From Hyphomicrobiales bacterium (GTDB taxonomy: Bacteria > Pseudomonadota > Alphaproteobacteria > Rhizobiales > Rhizobiaceae): a stretch of DNA of 36,908 nucleotides. This document shows, in pieces, positions 1 to 8,429 of the stretch. Positions within the stretch are counted from its first letter, which is position 1; the number at the start of each line of letters is the position of its first letter. The stretch is from assembly GCA_021775495.1 (NCBI GenBank), contig JAJFHT010000218.1:1-36908 (forward strand). Reading direction: 5' to 3'. Both the position numbers and the translations under genes were made by a program. The notes below the pieces were generated by a model. It was not told where the DNA came from, made no database searches, and saw nothing but the letters and a program-made list of their open reading frames with translations.

Positions 1-113
1 GGGTCGGATTCACCGCTGAAAAGGAAACTGAACAGGATTACCCCGGCAACGAACGCGCTTATGATCGTAAACGCTACCACCAAAAGAGTTCTGGGAACAC
101 GTAACACCGGCAT
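1..113 (-). CDS. N-terminal fragment of a small membrane protein (runs off left edge)
   Basis: An open frame begins with ATG at 113, ten bases after the end of the upstream S24 repressor gene on the same strand, and runs off the window. The visible 37 residues begin MPVLRVPRTLLVV and form one long hydrophobic segment (about residues 8-32), after two Arg residues that fit a cytoplasmic N-terminus. This looks like a signal anchor or first membrane helix. The family cannot be recognised from so short a stretch. The tight spacing suggests co-transcription with the repressor gene. The rest of the gene lies outside the window. Confidence 0.5.
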   Translation of the reverse strand, partial: MPVLRVPRTLLVVAFTIISAFVAGVILFSFLFSGESD

Positions 114-122
114 GGCAAAGGC

Positions 123-842
123 CTATTGGCTGGCCCAGACAACGCGCGCGACCCATTCGATCTCGGCATTGTTCACCACCCGGTCCGGGTGATCCGGGTT
201 GAAGGAGCGCAGCGTCATCAATCCGGATGCACTGCGATGCAGGATTTTGGCCATGACCTCACCTTGCGCCGTCTTGACCACGACACGATCGTCGCGGTGC
301 ACCGCGGCGCCCGGTTCGACAATCAGCACATCGCCATGGCGATAAAGCGGCAACATGGACTCGCCATGCACCGTCAGCGCATAGACCGGACGATTGGCGG
401 CGCCGGGAAACTCGACCATGTCCCAGCCTTGCCCGGATGGAAATCCGGCATCATCGAAATATCCGCCGGCACCGGCCTGAGCCAAGCCGAGCAGTGGAAT
501 ACCGGACGCCCGTTCTGCCGCCGGCCGCTGCGTTTCGCCTTGCTGACCGGAAATCAAACCGAGAAGGTCTTCAAGTGTCGCACCTGTGGCGTCGAGAACC
601 TTGGCCAGCGATTCCGTTGACGGCCAGCGGGCACGGCCATCGGCGGACCGGCGTTTGGACTTGTTGAAGGCCGTCGGATCAAGCCCGGCGCGTCTGGCCA
701 GTCCGGATGCGGACAGGGCATGTTCGCGCGCCAGCGCATCCAATGCCGACCATATGCGCTCATGGGAAAGAATGGGCCTGACTCCAAAGTCCGATTGCCC
801 GCAGAGCATTACGCACGGACCACTGGACTGTCCAGAATCCAT
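123..842 (-). CDS. HTH / S24-peptidase-family transcriptional repressor (LexA/CI-like)
   Basis: The N-terminal half carries an XRE-like helix-turn-helix (ALSASGLARRAGLDPTAFNKSKR). The C-terminal half is a LexA/CI-type S24 domain with the self-cleavage serine in VHGESMLPLYRHGD and the lysine in DDRVVVKTAQGEVMAKIL. Such proteins are cytoplasmic repressors of the phage-CI type and are common as single-copy chromosomal regulators in rhizobia. The start is uncertain. The ATG at 842 directly abuts an AGGAG, which is too close for normal use, and the ATG at 809 has no evident ribosome site. The conserved part of the family begins near ILSHERIW, where an ATT codon at 773 follows GGAG by 8 bases, so a non-canonical ATT start is possible. 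The target genes are unknown. Confidence 0.8.
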   Translation of the reverse strand: MDSGQSSGPCVMLCGQSDFGVRPILSHERIWSALDALAREHALSASGLARRAGLDPTAFNKSKRRSADGRARWPSTESLAKVLDATGATLEDLLGLISGQQGETQRPAAERASGIPLLGLAQAGAGGYFDDAGFPSGQGWDMVEFPGAANRPVYALTVHGESMLPLYRHGDVLIVEPGAAVHRDDRVVVKTAQGEVMAKILHRSASGLMTLRSFNPDHPDRVVNNAEIEWVARVVWASQ

Positions 843-871
843 CTCCTGTCAGTCGCCGCGATGCGGGCGTT

Positions 872-1360
872 TCAGAACATCTGGAACCGGTTCGATTGGA
901 GAAAGCGTTGATAGGCTTTGACACTCTCTTCCATGTTGGGAAGCATTTCCGGCAATTCGACGGGCGAATACCATGAAAGATCCAGACTTTCGTCATCCAT
1001 CACCTTTGGAGACCCGACAAATTCACGGGTGTAGAAATTCATACAAAAATGCTGTGTACGGTCTCCGTTGGGATAGGTGAAACTCTCCATGGCCGGGCTC
1101 GAACCGAAGCCGAAAGGCTGCACGTCAAAAATATCCAACCCGGTTTCCTCTTTGACTTCCCTGACGATGAGACTGGTCAGATCTTCGCCTTCCTCGGCAT
1201 TTCCACCCGGCAATCCCCAGACACCAAAATCGCTCCGCTTCTGTAACAATATCCTTTGTTCACTGTCTTCAACGACGATCCTGGCCCCAGGCAGAAGCAG
1301 CAGGCGATTCCCCACCAGACCCCGCAGCTGACCGACATAGCTTGAAGTAAAATCGTTCAT
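872..1360 (-). CDS. NUDIX hydrolase
   Basis: A 162-residue NUDIX-fold pyrophosphohydrolase. The Nudix box is complete and canonical at residues 53-75: G-x5-E-x7-REV-x-EE-x-GL, with REVKEETGL carrying the Mg-binding glutamates. The preceding segment (QRILLQKRSDFGVWGLPGG) is typical of nucleoside-diphosphate-sugar or (d)NTP hydrolases of the MutT/ADP-ribose class, but the substrate cannot be told. I place the start at ATG 1360 (MNDFTSSYVG) because GGAG lies 9 bases upstream; a longer frame to 1399 has no support. It lies 29 bases upstream of the S24 repressor frame, so the two may be co-transcribed. Confidence 0.9.
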   Translation of the reverse strand: MNDFTSSYVGQLRGLVGNRLLLLPGARIVVEDSEQRILLQKRSDFGVWGLPGGNAEEGEDLTSLIVREVKEETGLDIFDVQPFGFGSSPAMESFTYPNGDRTQHFCMNFYTREFVGSPKVMDDESLDLSWYSPVELPEMLPNMEESVKAYQRFLQSNRFQMF

Positions 1361-1411
1361 GACGTGAGACTCCGATCTATTGAAATCACTGTCCACCAAT
1401 TCTGGGCAAGG

Positions 1412-1558
1412 TCAAATGTCTCGTACAGATTCCGGTTGCAGTTCCGGGACAGCCGAATTTGCGGCACGGTCGACAAGCAGAATGGTCAAACCCGCTGGCA
1501 GCCACATCGCAAAAAGTGCCACCCATGCAGTCAGAGCCAGCACGGCACCGCCAGTCAC
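1412..1558 (-). CDS. Small predicted single-pass membrane protein (48 aa)
   Basis: A GTG at 1558 opens a 48-codon frame ending in TGA at 1412. A G-rich stretch (GGGGCGGGG) immediately precedes it and could serve as a ribosome site. The product begins MTGGAVLALTAWVALF, has one strongly hydrophobic helix (about residues 4-29), and ends in a short polar tail rich in Glu, Arg and Asp (VPELQPESVRDI). This is membrane-protein-like composition rather than random reading of GC-rich DNA. It lies 51 bases upstream of the NUDIX gene on the same strand. No family is recognised. It could also be the remnant C-terminus of a larger membrane protein, since an in-frame stop lies about 13 codons upstream of the GTG. 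Confidence 0.4.
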   Translation of the reverse strand: MTGGAVLALTAWVALFAMWLPAGLTILLVDRAANSAVPELQPESVRDI

Positions 1559-1731
1559 CCCCGCCCCCGACCGAGCTTTGCAGGCACCGGAGTCGCTTCA
1601 ACGCGAAGCCGGATTGATCAGTCCTTTTCACACGATGGACTATATTGAAATTCAGCACCGTATCGCCCATCCTGCTGCTTCAAAGAACTGCAATAGACTT
1701 CAAAAGCCCGAAATTACGGCGGAATCGCGCA

Positions 1732-3255
1732 ATGGTGTCCTTCAAGGTCGATGAGTATAAAATTACCCAGGGCCTTGGCTTCAACCGGGGCGCGACGCGG
1801 TTCGACACATATATTGAATGTCTTGGTGGTGAGGGAGAATCACTGACGGTTCTGTTCGCAGACAACAGCACAAAAGACAGCCAAAGTTTTTCCGATACTC
1901 GAACCAAACGCGGAACCATTTGCGTATCAGCTGACCAGTTCGACTGGTATGTGGATCTGCTTCGAAACGAGAAGCCGATCTACGCGTTTCTAGATGGCGA
2001 CAATTCGAGCAGAAACGGTCTGAGGACTCACCCTGAAGAGAATGGTCCGCCGGAAATTCCTGAATTGAGAAGCTGGCTGGCGATGCACCCGCAAGTGCGA
2101 AATGCAATGAGATGGGACGACAGTTTCACCGGGGACAACGAGTTTTCCTGGACACCCTACGACGACTGGCCGGAACGCCGAAAGAAGGACTTGGATCGTG
2201 CGTTCGATCTGGCGATCAGGCGTAAATCGATTCCACTTACGGACCCTCCCCCGAACGCCGTTTCTCAAAGCGACAATGATACTCAGCGAACTGTTCTGGA
2301 GCTGGCGCACGCATCGCGACTTTATCTTGCGCATCTGGCACACAGTCTCGCAGTGGAAATCATGGGCTGGGTGAACTGGAGCGTGACGACCTACCCGGCA
2401 GACCAATTAAGTGTGTTGTTCGACGGTCGCAGCCTGTTTCACTGGTCGCGAGATCACCGGCACCATGAAATCTACATTTTCCCGCACGGTACGTCAGTTC
2501 CTTCCCCCCCGGACATTTCTTATGCCTTTTTGAAGAACAACAGCATTGTATCGGACGATCATTTTTCTACAATTATCCGATTGCTTGAATGGGGAAGGTC
2601 GAATCTGCAGCACTTCAGCAACGGCTACACCGTCCAGAACATGGAGGACCATTGGCAATATCGCGGTCACGCCCCGGTTTCCCGTGTTATTGCGGGTACC
2701 GTCTATGCGCCGGAGGCCGAGGGCAAAAAGAACTATACCGCCGGGTGTCACGGGACGGTCGGATTTCTTTCGGGCGTTTTGCGAACGGTCAACATTCCGG
2801 TCAAAAACCTCCGGGTTGACATTCACGCTCTTCCATTTTTCCCAAGCATAGAAAAATACTTGTCCCACGGCGACGACATATACACGAACTTCGCTCGATC
2901 GAAACCACACATCCCCCTTGAAGAAGCGTTGGTCGGCCAAAGCACTTTCGACGCCTGGTATGGTCAGAATGTCCCTGAAACCAAAAGAGCACGCAATGTT
3001 GGCCGCCGAAATTCAGAGATCGCTGTTAAATACCTTCCCCACTGGCTGTTGTATTTGCGTTGCGATGACGTGAATGCAGGTAGGTCTCCTGGAAACAGCC
3101 GGGTTTTTGTCAAACAGACCGGCACCGCACTATCATCTGCCGAACTTTCCGAGCATTTTTCACTCGCGGAATTACGGGAAATGAAGCTCTGGGAACGAAT
3201 GGACGAGAAAATCAGGCAAATGGGGGGCTGCGAGAAGATACGTTGGCCACAATAA
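1732..3255 (+). CDS. Uncharacterised protein with possible transglutaminase-like (papain-fold) core
   Basis: A 507-residue soluble protein without signal peptide. The central part contains YTAGCHGTVGFLSGVLRTVNIPV (Cys about 339), then HALPFF (His about 365) and SHGDDIY (His 379, Asp 381/382). The order Cys, then an L-x-x-VLR-x-x-N-IPV helix, then His, then Asp resembles the transglutaminase/papain-like core, in which Cys starts the helix and LRxxGIP follows. I treat this as suggestive only. The N-terminal 300 residues match nothing I recognise. ATG 1732 is preferred; an in-frame TTG at 1645 would add 29 residues of low-complexity character. It stands alone on its strand between two minus-strand blocks and its codon use looks less biased than neighbours, so it may be an acquired gene. 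Confidence 0.75.
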   Translation: MVSFKVDEYKITQGLGFNRGATRFDTYIECLGGEGESLTVLFADNSTKDSQSFSDTRTKRGTICVSADQFDWYVDLLRNEKPIYAFLDGDNSSRNGLRTHPEENGPPEIPELRSWLAMHPQVRNAMRWDDSFTGDNEFSWTPYDDWPERRKKDLDRAFDLAIRRKSIPLTDPPPNAVSQSDNDTQRTVLELAHASRLYLAHLAHSLAVEIMGWVNWSVTTYPADQLSVLFDGRSLFHWSRDHRHHEIYIFPHGTSVPSPPDISYAFLKNNSIVSDDHFSTIIRLLEWGRSNLQHFSNGYTVQNMEDHWQYRGHAPVSRVIAGTVYAPEAEGKKNYTAGCHGTVGFLSGVLRTVNIPVKNLRVDIHALPFFPSIEKYLSHGDDIYTNFARSKPHIPLEEALVGQSTFDAWYGQNVPETKRARNVGRRNSEIAVKYLPHWLLYLRCDDVNAGRSPGNSRVFVKQTGTALSSAELSEHFSLAELREMKLWERMDEKIRQMGGCEKIRWPQ

Positions 3256-3432
3256 ATCGCAGTTGTACCCCTGATTTAACGCACTGACAGCGACCCTCGA
3301 AGGTCGAACCATTTCCAGGTCGAGTACAAGACAACCGGTAATATGGCGGGAGTTTACGACCAACCAAATCGGTCGAGGCGTGAACATAAATTTGCCGCGT
3401 CGAGTTTCCAATCCTTCGATGACCAACCAGCC

Positions 3433-4053
3433 TCACCCGGCTGTAAACGCCGCCCGGCCCGTCTCCAGAGCATGATCGAGATATTCGATACGGTCCTGAC
3501 CCCAATAGACTTCGCCATTCAGCACATAAGCCGGAACGCCAACAGCATCAGCGGCGATCGCCTGTTCGGTATTGCGGGCGCGGATCTGAGCGACGCTTTC
3601 GGATTTGGCCAGCGCCATCACGGATTGGGCGTGGTGGCCGGCGGCCTCGAGATGGCGCATCAGCACGGTTTCGTCGGAAATGTCCTCTTCATCAGCCCAG
3701 ACTCCGGCAAAAACCCGTTGCATGTATCCGGTGGGATCGTGTCGATCCTTTACCAGTGCGATCATTGTGTGGTCGGCAAGCGTCGCATCGACGGGAAAAA
3801 ACTGCGGTTTGGGATTGATCGACAGACCGCGCCTATCAGCGACCCGCTGCAATTCGATCATCCGGTATCGTTGCCGCACGGGCGGACGCTGGGGCGGCGG
3901 AACCGCGCCGGACACTTCCCAAAGGCCGAACAGGTTGACCGGCTTGATATTGAGCCTGGCACCGTGCCGGGCAGCCACATCGACGATCGCCTTGTGCCCG
4001 AGATAGGTAAACGGCGAGGCCGAATAGAAGTAATAATCGATTGTCGTGGCCAT
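3433..4053 (-). CDS. 2-hydroxychromene-2-carboxylate isomerase / DsbA-like thioredoxin-fold protein
   Basis: A 206-residue member of the DsbA-fold HCCA isomerase (kappa-class GST-like) family. The N-terminal DYYFYSASPFTYLG carries the serine that replaces the redox cysteine in this family and contacts the glutathione thiol. The C-terminal cis-Pro region GVPAYVLNGEVYWGQDRIEYL is diagnostic. In aromatic degraders the enzyme isomerises 2-hydroxychromene-2-carboxylate, but most genomic homologues have no proven substrate. The start at 4053 follows GGGGAGCG in the correct position; the longer frame to 4140 reads through the terminator region of the upstream operon. It lies downstream of the beta-oxidation operon but is separated from it by a terminator, so it probably has its own promoter. 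Confidence 0.88.
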   Translation of the reverse strand: MATTIDYYFYSASPFTYLGHKAIVDVAARHGARLNIKPVNLFGLWEVSGAVPPPQRPPVRQRYRMIELQRVADRRGLSINPKPQFFPVDATLADHTMIALVKDRHDPTGYMQRVFAGVWADEEDISDETVLMRHLEAAGHHAQSVMALAKSESVAQIRARNTEQAIAADAVGVPAYVLNGEVYWGQDRIEYLDHALETGRAAFTAG

Positions 4054-4139
4054 TGTTGTCGCTCCCCAAAACCGGCTGCAGGTTCGCACCCCCGAATCCG
4101 CGATCTGATTTTGCCGGAATTCCACGACGGCGCAAGACA

Positions 4140-4165
4140 AAAGGGCGCCGCTATGGGCGCCCTTT
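4140..4165 (-). terminator. Rho-independent terminator after fadJ
   Basis: A perfect 10-bp stem (AAAGGGCGCC / GGCGCCCTTT) with a 6-base loop lies 28 bases beyond the fadJ stop. Read on the minus strand it continues into TTTTGTCTT, giving the U-rich tail of an intrinsic terminator for the beta-oxidation operon. Confidence 0.85.
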
Positions 4166-4192
4166 CAAATTCTCCGGCTGACAGACCGCCCG

Positions 4193-6412
4193 TCAGGCAG
4201 CTTCTTTCGAAGCGGCCTCCCGATAGGGATCGAACCGTTGGTAGAAGCTTTCGCCCTTGGCTGCCATGTCGATCAGCAGCTTGTTGGGTTTGAACTGCTT
4301 GCCATATTTCTTCTGCAAAGACTTGGCCAGGGCGACAAATGCCTCGGCGCCGATGCCGTCGATATAGGACAGCGCACCGCCGGTATAGGGTGCGAAACCG
4401 AACGCCAGGATCGAGCCGACATCGGCCTCCCGCGGATCAACGACAATGCCTTCTTCCATCACCCGTGCCGCTTCAAGCGCGATGGTCACCAGGAAGCGCT
4501 GTTTGACTTCCTCGAAGTTGATCGCATCGGGGTCCTGCTGCGGATAGAGATCCTTCAAGCTCGGCCACAAGTGCTTCTTGGCCGGTTTCGCAGGATAGTC
4601 GTAGAATCCCTTGCCGTTCTTGCGGCCGAGGCGGCCGTGCTTTTCGACCAGCGTATCGACCAGTTTCATATGTTCGGCATCGACGGATTTTTCGCCGAGA
4701 TCCTTGATCGTCTGACGCATGATCTTCTGCGACAGGTCGATCGCGGTCTCGTCGTTCAGCGCCAGCGGTCCGACCGGCATGCCGACCATCTTGGCGGCAT
4801 TTTCGATCATTGCCGGCGGGATGCCTTCGACAAGCATGTTGTAGGCTTCCGACATGTAACGCAGCACACAGCGATTGACGTAGAAACCGCGAGTGTCGTT
4901 GACGACGATCGGTGTTTTCTTGATCGCCCGGACATAGTCGATGGCAACCGCCATGGCCTTTTCGCCAGTGCGCTTGCCCATGATGATCTCCACCAGCATC
5001 ATCCGATCAACTGGCGAGAAGAAGTGGATACCGATGTAGTTTTTCGGCCGTTTCGACGCCTTGGCCAGTCCGCTGATCGGAATGGTCGAAGTGTTCGACG
5101 CCATGATGGCGGAAGGATTCAGCACAGCTTCGGTCTTTTCCGTCACCGTGTTCTTGATCTGGCTGTCCTCGAATACGGCCTCGATGACAAGATCGCAGCC
5201 GTCCAGATCGGCATAGTCGGCGGTCGGCGTGATATGCGATAGCAAAGCCTCGCCTTCGGCCTCCGTTGTGCGTCCCTTCTTCAGGGCTTGCGCGATGAGA
5301 TTCTCCGAATGGGCCTTGCCCTTCTCGGCAGACTCCATATCACGATCGAGCAACACCACCGGAATGCCAGCCTTGGCCGTCACATAGGCTATGCCAGCCC
5401 CCATGAAGCCAGCGCCAAGAACGCCGATCTTGCTGAATTTTGTTGGTTCGATGCCTGCCGGCCTCCGAGCGCCCTTGTTGATCTCCTGCAAGGAGACAAA
5501 CAGCGAGCGAACCATCATGCCGGCCTCGGTGGTCTGCAGGATTTCGGTGAAGTAGCGCTGTTCGATGCGCAAAGCCGTATCGAACGGAACCAGCAGACCC
5601 TCATAGACACATTTGAGAATCGCCGCTGCGGCCGGATAGTTGCCCTTGGTCTCACGCCGCAAAATGGCGATCGCCGGCGGCCACAGGTTTGCGCCAGCAG
5701 CCGAATAGATCGGTCCACCCGGCGCCTTGAAACCACGTTTGTCCCAGGGCTGAACCGGCTCAAGGCCATCAACGATCAGTTTCCTGGCAGCGCTGATCAG
5801 TTCGTCCGCCGGTACCACTTCGGTCACCAGACCCATCGATTTGGCTTTTTTCGGCGACAGGCTCTTGCCCGTCGTCATCATCTGCAGGGCGTCCTGGGTA
5901 TTGGTCAGGCGCGGCACGCGCTGGGTGCCACCGGCGCCGGGAAAGATACCAACCTTGACTTCGGGCAGTCCCATCTTCACCGCATCGCTGTCGGCTACGA
6001 CCCGGGCATGACAGGCCAGCGACAGTTCGAACGCACCACCCATGCAGACACCGTTGATCGCCGAAACGAACGGCTTGCCGCAGGTCTCGAGCTTGCGAAA
6101 CAGCCAGTTCATCCGTCCGGCATTGTCGAACAGCATGCGGACGGCCTTTTCCGGGTCCTTGGCCTTTTCCTCGCGAATGAGATCGAACATGCGTTTCAGC
6201 ATCGTCAGGTCGGCACCACCGGAAAAGGTTTCCTTGCCGGAGGTGATCACCGCACCCTTCGTAGCATCGTCCGCGACGATGCCATCGACGATCGCCTCGA
6301 GTTCGTCCATCACCTCTTCGGTGAAGACATTCATCGTCTTGTCCGGCATGTCCCAGGTGACCAGCGCAATGCCGTCGGTATCCGTCGCAACCGTGAAATT
6401 CTTGTAGCTCAT
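4193..6412 (-). CDS. fadJ: Bifunctional enoyl-CoA hydratase / 3-hydroxyacyl-CoA dehydrogenase
   Basis: A 739-residue FadB/FadJ-type alpha subunit of the fatty acid oxidation complex. The N-terminal crotonase domain (1-190) has GVCMGGAFELSLACHARV with Glu about 129, and GLPEVKVGIFPGAGGTQR with Glu about 151, the two hydratase acids. The NAD-binding domain starts at VLGAGFMGAGIA (about 331). The dehydrogenase catalytic His is about 463 in GIHFFSPVDRM, and NDTRGFYVNR follows in the C-terminal 3HCDH domains. It performs hydration and oxidation of trans-2-enoyl-CoA and partners the thiolase encoded 15 bases upstream. The ATG at 6412 has AGGAACA just before it. The symbol fadJ is used for similarity of layout; fadB is equally possible. 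Confidence 0.95.
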   Translation of the reverse strand: MSYKNFTVATDTDGIALVTWDMPDKTMNVFTEEVMDELEAIVDGIVADDATKGAVITSGKETFSGGADLTMLKRMFDLIREEKAKDPEKAVRMLFDNAGRMNWLFRKLETCGKPFVSAINGVCMGGAFELSLACHARVVADSDAVKMGLPEVKVGIFPGAGGTQRVPRLTNTQDALQMMTTGKSLSPKKAKSMGLVTEVVPADELISAARKLIVDGLEPVQPWDKRGFKAPGGPIYSAAGANLWPPAIAILRRETKGNYPAAAAILKCVYEGLLVPFDTALRIEQRYFTEILQTTEAGMMVRSLFVSLQEINKGARRPAGIEPTKFSKIGVLGAGFMGAGIAYVTAKAGIPVVLLDRDMESAEKGKAHSENLIAQALKKGRTTEAEGEALLSHITPTADYADLDGCDLVIEAVFEDSQIKNTVTEKTEAVLNPSAIMASNTSTIPISGLAKASKRPKNYIGIHFFSPVDRMMLVEIIMGKRTGEKAMAVAIDYVRAIKKTPIVVNDTRGFYVNRCVLRYMSEAYNMLVEGIPPAMIENAAKMVGMPVGPLALNDETAIDLSQKIMRQTIKDLGEKSVDAEHMKLVDTLVEKHGRLGRKNGKGFYDYPAKPAKKHLWPSLKDLYPQQDPDAINFEEVKQRFLVTIALEAARVMEEGIVVDPREADVGSILAFGFAPYTGGALSYIDGIGAEAFVALAKSLQKKYGKQFKPNKLLIDMAAKGESFYQRFDPYREAASKEAA

Positions 6413-6427
6413 TGTTCCTGTCTCCGA

Positions 6428-7636
6428 CTAGACGCGTTCGATGATGGTTGCGGTGCCCATGCCGGCGCCGATGCACAATGTGACCAGAGCGGTGTTCAGA
6501 TCACGCCGCTCCAGTTCATCGAGCACGGTGCCGAAAATCATTGCACCGGTCGCACCAAGCGGATGGCCCATGGCGATCGCACCGCCATTGACGTTGATGC
6601 GGTCATGCGGGATCTCGAAGGCCTGCATGTAGCGCAGCACAACCGAGGCAAAAGCTTCGTTGAGCTCGAACAGATCAATGTCCTCGATCTTCATCTTGGC
6701 CCGTTTCAGCAGTTTCTCGGTCACGTCGACGGGGCCGGTCAACATGATCGCCGGTTCCGATCCGATGTTGGAGAAGGCGCGGATTTTTGCCCGCGGCTGA
6801 AGACCCATAGTCTTGCCTGCCTTTTTGGAGCCGAGCAGCACTGCAGCGGCACCATCGACGATACCGGAAGAATTGCCGGCATGGTGCACATGGTTGACGG
6901 CTTCGACTTCGGGATGACGCTGGATTGCAACCGCGTCAAATCCCCCCATCTCACCGGGCATGACAAAGGACGGATTGAGCGAGGCCAGCGACTGCATGTC
7001 GGTTCCAGGCCGCATATGTTCGTCATGGTCGAGAATGTTCAGGCCATTCTGGTCCTTGATCGAAATGACCGAATTGTCGAAATAGCCTGCTTTCCAGGCC
7101 TTGTCGGCACGCTTCTGACTTTCAACCGCATAAGCATCGACATCGTCGCGCGAGAAGCCGTATTTGCTGGCGATGAGATCGGCCGATACGCCCTGCGGCA
7201 CGAAATAGGCCGGGATGCCAACGGACGGATCCATGAACCAGGAGCCGCCGGACATGCCCATGCCGACGCGCGACATCGATTCCACACCGCCGGCAATGAC
7301 GATGTCATCGGCGCCCTGGGCGATTTTCGCTGCGCCCAAATTGATCGCATCCAGTCCGGATGCACAGAAGCGTGAAATCTGCATCCCCGGAGCCTTGAGG
7401 TCGTAACCGGCCTCGAAGGCGGAGGCACGCGGAATGACCGAGCCTGCTTCGCCGACCGGATCGACACAACCGAAGATGATGTCGTCGACCTTACCGGTAT
7501 CCAGGCCGTTGCGGTCACGCACCGATTCCAGCACCCGGGCACCGAGGCGCACCGCCGGCACTTCGTGCAACGAACCATCCTTCTTGCCGCGGCCACGGGG
7601 GCTGCGGACCGCATCATAGACAAACGCATCTGCCAT
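6428..7636 (-). CDS. fadA: Acetyl-CoA C-acyltransferase (3-ketoacyl-CoA thiolase)
   Basis: A 402-residue thiolase that cleaves 3-ketoacyl-CoA to acetyl-CoA plus a shortened acyl-CoA. The nucleophilic Cys is at 91 in [12 protein letters not shown], the His lies in [16 protein letters not shown], and the second active-site Cys is in [14 protein letters not shown] at the C-terminus. The start at 7636 ([15 protein letters not shown]) is set by GGAG at the right distance. The longer frame to 7831 overlaps GST coding sequence and lacks thiolase similarity. Its stop lies 15 bases before fadJ, so the two subunits of the oxidation complex are made from one transcript. Confidence 0.95.
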   Translation of the reverse strand: MADAFVYDAVRSPRGRGKKDGSLHEVPAVRLGARVLESVRDRNGLDTGKVDDIIFGCVDPVGEAGSVIPRASAFEAGYDLKAPGMQISRFCASGLDAINLGAAKIAQGADDIVIAGGVESMSRVGMGMSGGSWFMDPSVGIPAYFVPQGVSADLIASKYGFSRDDVDAYAVESQKRADKAWKAGYFDNSVISIKDQNGLNILDHDEHMRPGTDMQSLASLNPSFVMPGEMGGFDAVAIQRHPEVEAVNHVHHAGNSSGIVDGAAAVLLGSKKAGKTMGLQPRAKIRAFSNIGSEPAIMLTGPVDVTEKLLKRAKMKIEDIDLFELNEAFASVVLRYMQAFEIPHDRINVNGGAIAMGHPLGATGAMIFGTVLDELERRDLNTALVTLCIGAGMGTATIIERV

Positions 7637-7658
7637 TTCTGTTCTCCTTCGTGTTTCC

Positions 7659-7687
7659 GCCAAACCGGCATTGATCGCCGGTTTGGC
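7659..7687 (-). terminator. Intergenic hairpin between GST gene and fadA
   Basis: A perfect 11-bp inverted repeat (GCCAAACCGGC / GCCGGTTTGGC, loop of 7) fills most of the 59-base gap between the GST gene and fadA. It has no T-run on the minus strand, so a partial terminator or a processing/stability hairpin within the operon is more likely than a full stop. Confidence 0.5.
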
Positions 7688-7695
7688 CGTTTCTC

Positions 7696-8331
7696 CTATT
7701 TGCCCGCAGGCATCAATTCTTCCGGTGGCGCCCAACCTTGCAATGCACGCAGGCGGCCAAGCCATGTTTCGATCGCCGGATAGTCCGACCGGTCGGCTCC
7801 GATCTGGTCCGGCCAGAACAGATATCCGCAAAGTGAAATGTCGGCGATGGTCGGATGATCTGCCGCAACCCAGTCACGGCCGGTCAGATGTTTTTCGAGC
7901 ACTTTCCAGGCTGCCCGGGCGCGCCCGTAGGCAAATTCGACCACCGGGTCATCTGCCGCTTTCTTCATGAAAAACTGCATGAACCGCTCTGTGGCGGTGT
8001 AGCCCGTGAGTTTGTGATTGTCGAAAAGGATCCACCGCAGGATCTCATATTCCTCGGTTTCGTTCTGATGGCCGAACCTGCCGAAGTGGCGCGCCAGATA
8101 GGTAAGGATCGCTCCCGACTGGCTCAGCCGGAAATCGCCGTCGTCGCGGTGATGCACCAGGATGGGCGCCTCGCCCATGACATTCAAATCCCGATAGTCG
8201 TCTCCTCGGGTTTCGCCTTCAAAGAATGCGATCTTCTTTGCCTGCCAATCCGCTCCACACAGCGCCAGCATCAGTGCCGCCTTGTAGGCATTGCCGCTTT
8301 CGGCAAAACAGTGGAGCGTAAACTCAGCCAT
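7696..8331 (-). CDS. Glutathione S-transferase family protein
   Basis: A 211-residue cytosolic GST. The N-terminal thioredoxin-like domain reads FTLHCFAESGNAYKAALML, where Ser in ESGNAYK is at the position of the catalytic Ser/Tyr that activates glutathione. GEAPILVH supplies the cis-Pro, and LSQSGAILTYLARHFG is the glutathione gamma-Glu binding motif. The all-alpha C-terminal domain includes HPTIADISLCGYLFW with the usual N-capping Thr-x-x-Asp. It is embedded between the acyl-CoA dehydrogenase and thiolase genes on the same strand, so it probably acts with the beta-oxidation enzymes, for example on reactive enoyl or aldehyde intermediates (inference). GGGA precedes the ATG. Confidence 0.93.
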   Translation of the reverse strand: MAEFTLHCFAESGNAYKAALMLALCGADWQAKKIAFFEGETRGDDYRDLNVMGEAPILVHHRDDGDFRLSQSGAILTYLARHFGRFGHQNETEEYEILRWILFDNHKLTGYTATERFMQFFMKKAADDPVVEFAYGRARAAWKVLEKHLTGRDWVAADHPTIADISLCGYLFWPDQIGADRSDYPAIETWLGRLRALQGWAPPEELMPAGK

Positions 8332-8429
8332 GCCAGTCCCATTCCCGATCGATGTTGCCTATTCTCATTTGGTGCCGCCCGGGCGGTTCTGCAATGCAGC
8401 TTGCCTCACGCGTCATCACGAATTCCCTG

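Noticed and set aside
5288-7375. Long 695-residue plus-strand open frame
   Set aside because: It is antisense to fadJ and fadA, is rich in His/Arg/Asp/Gly as expected for the complementary frame of GC-rich coding DNA, and has no recognisable domain.
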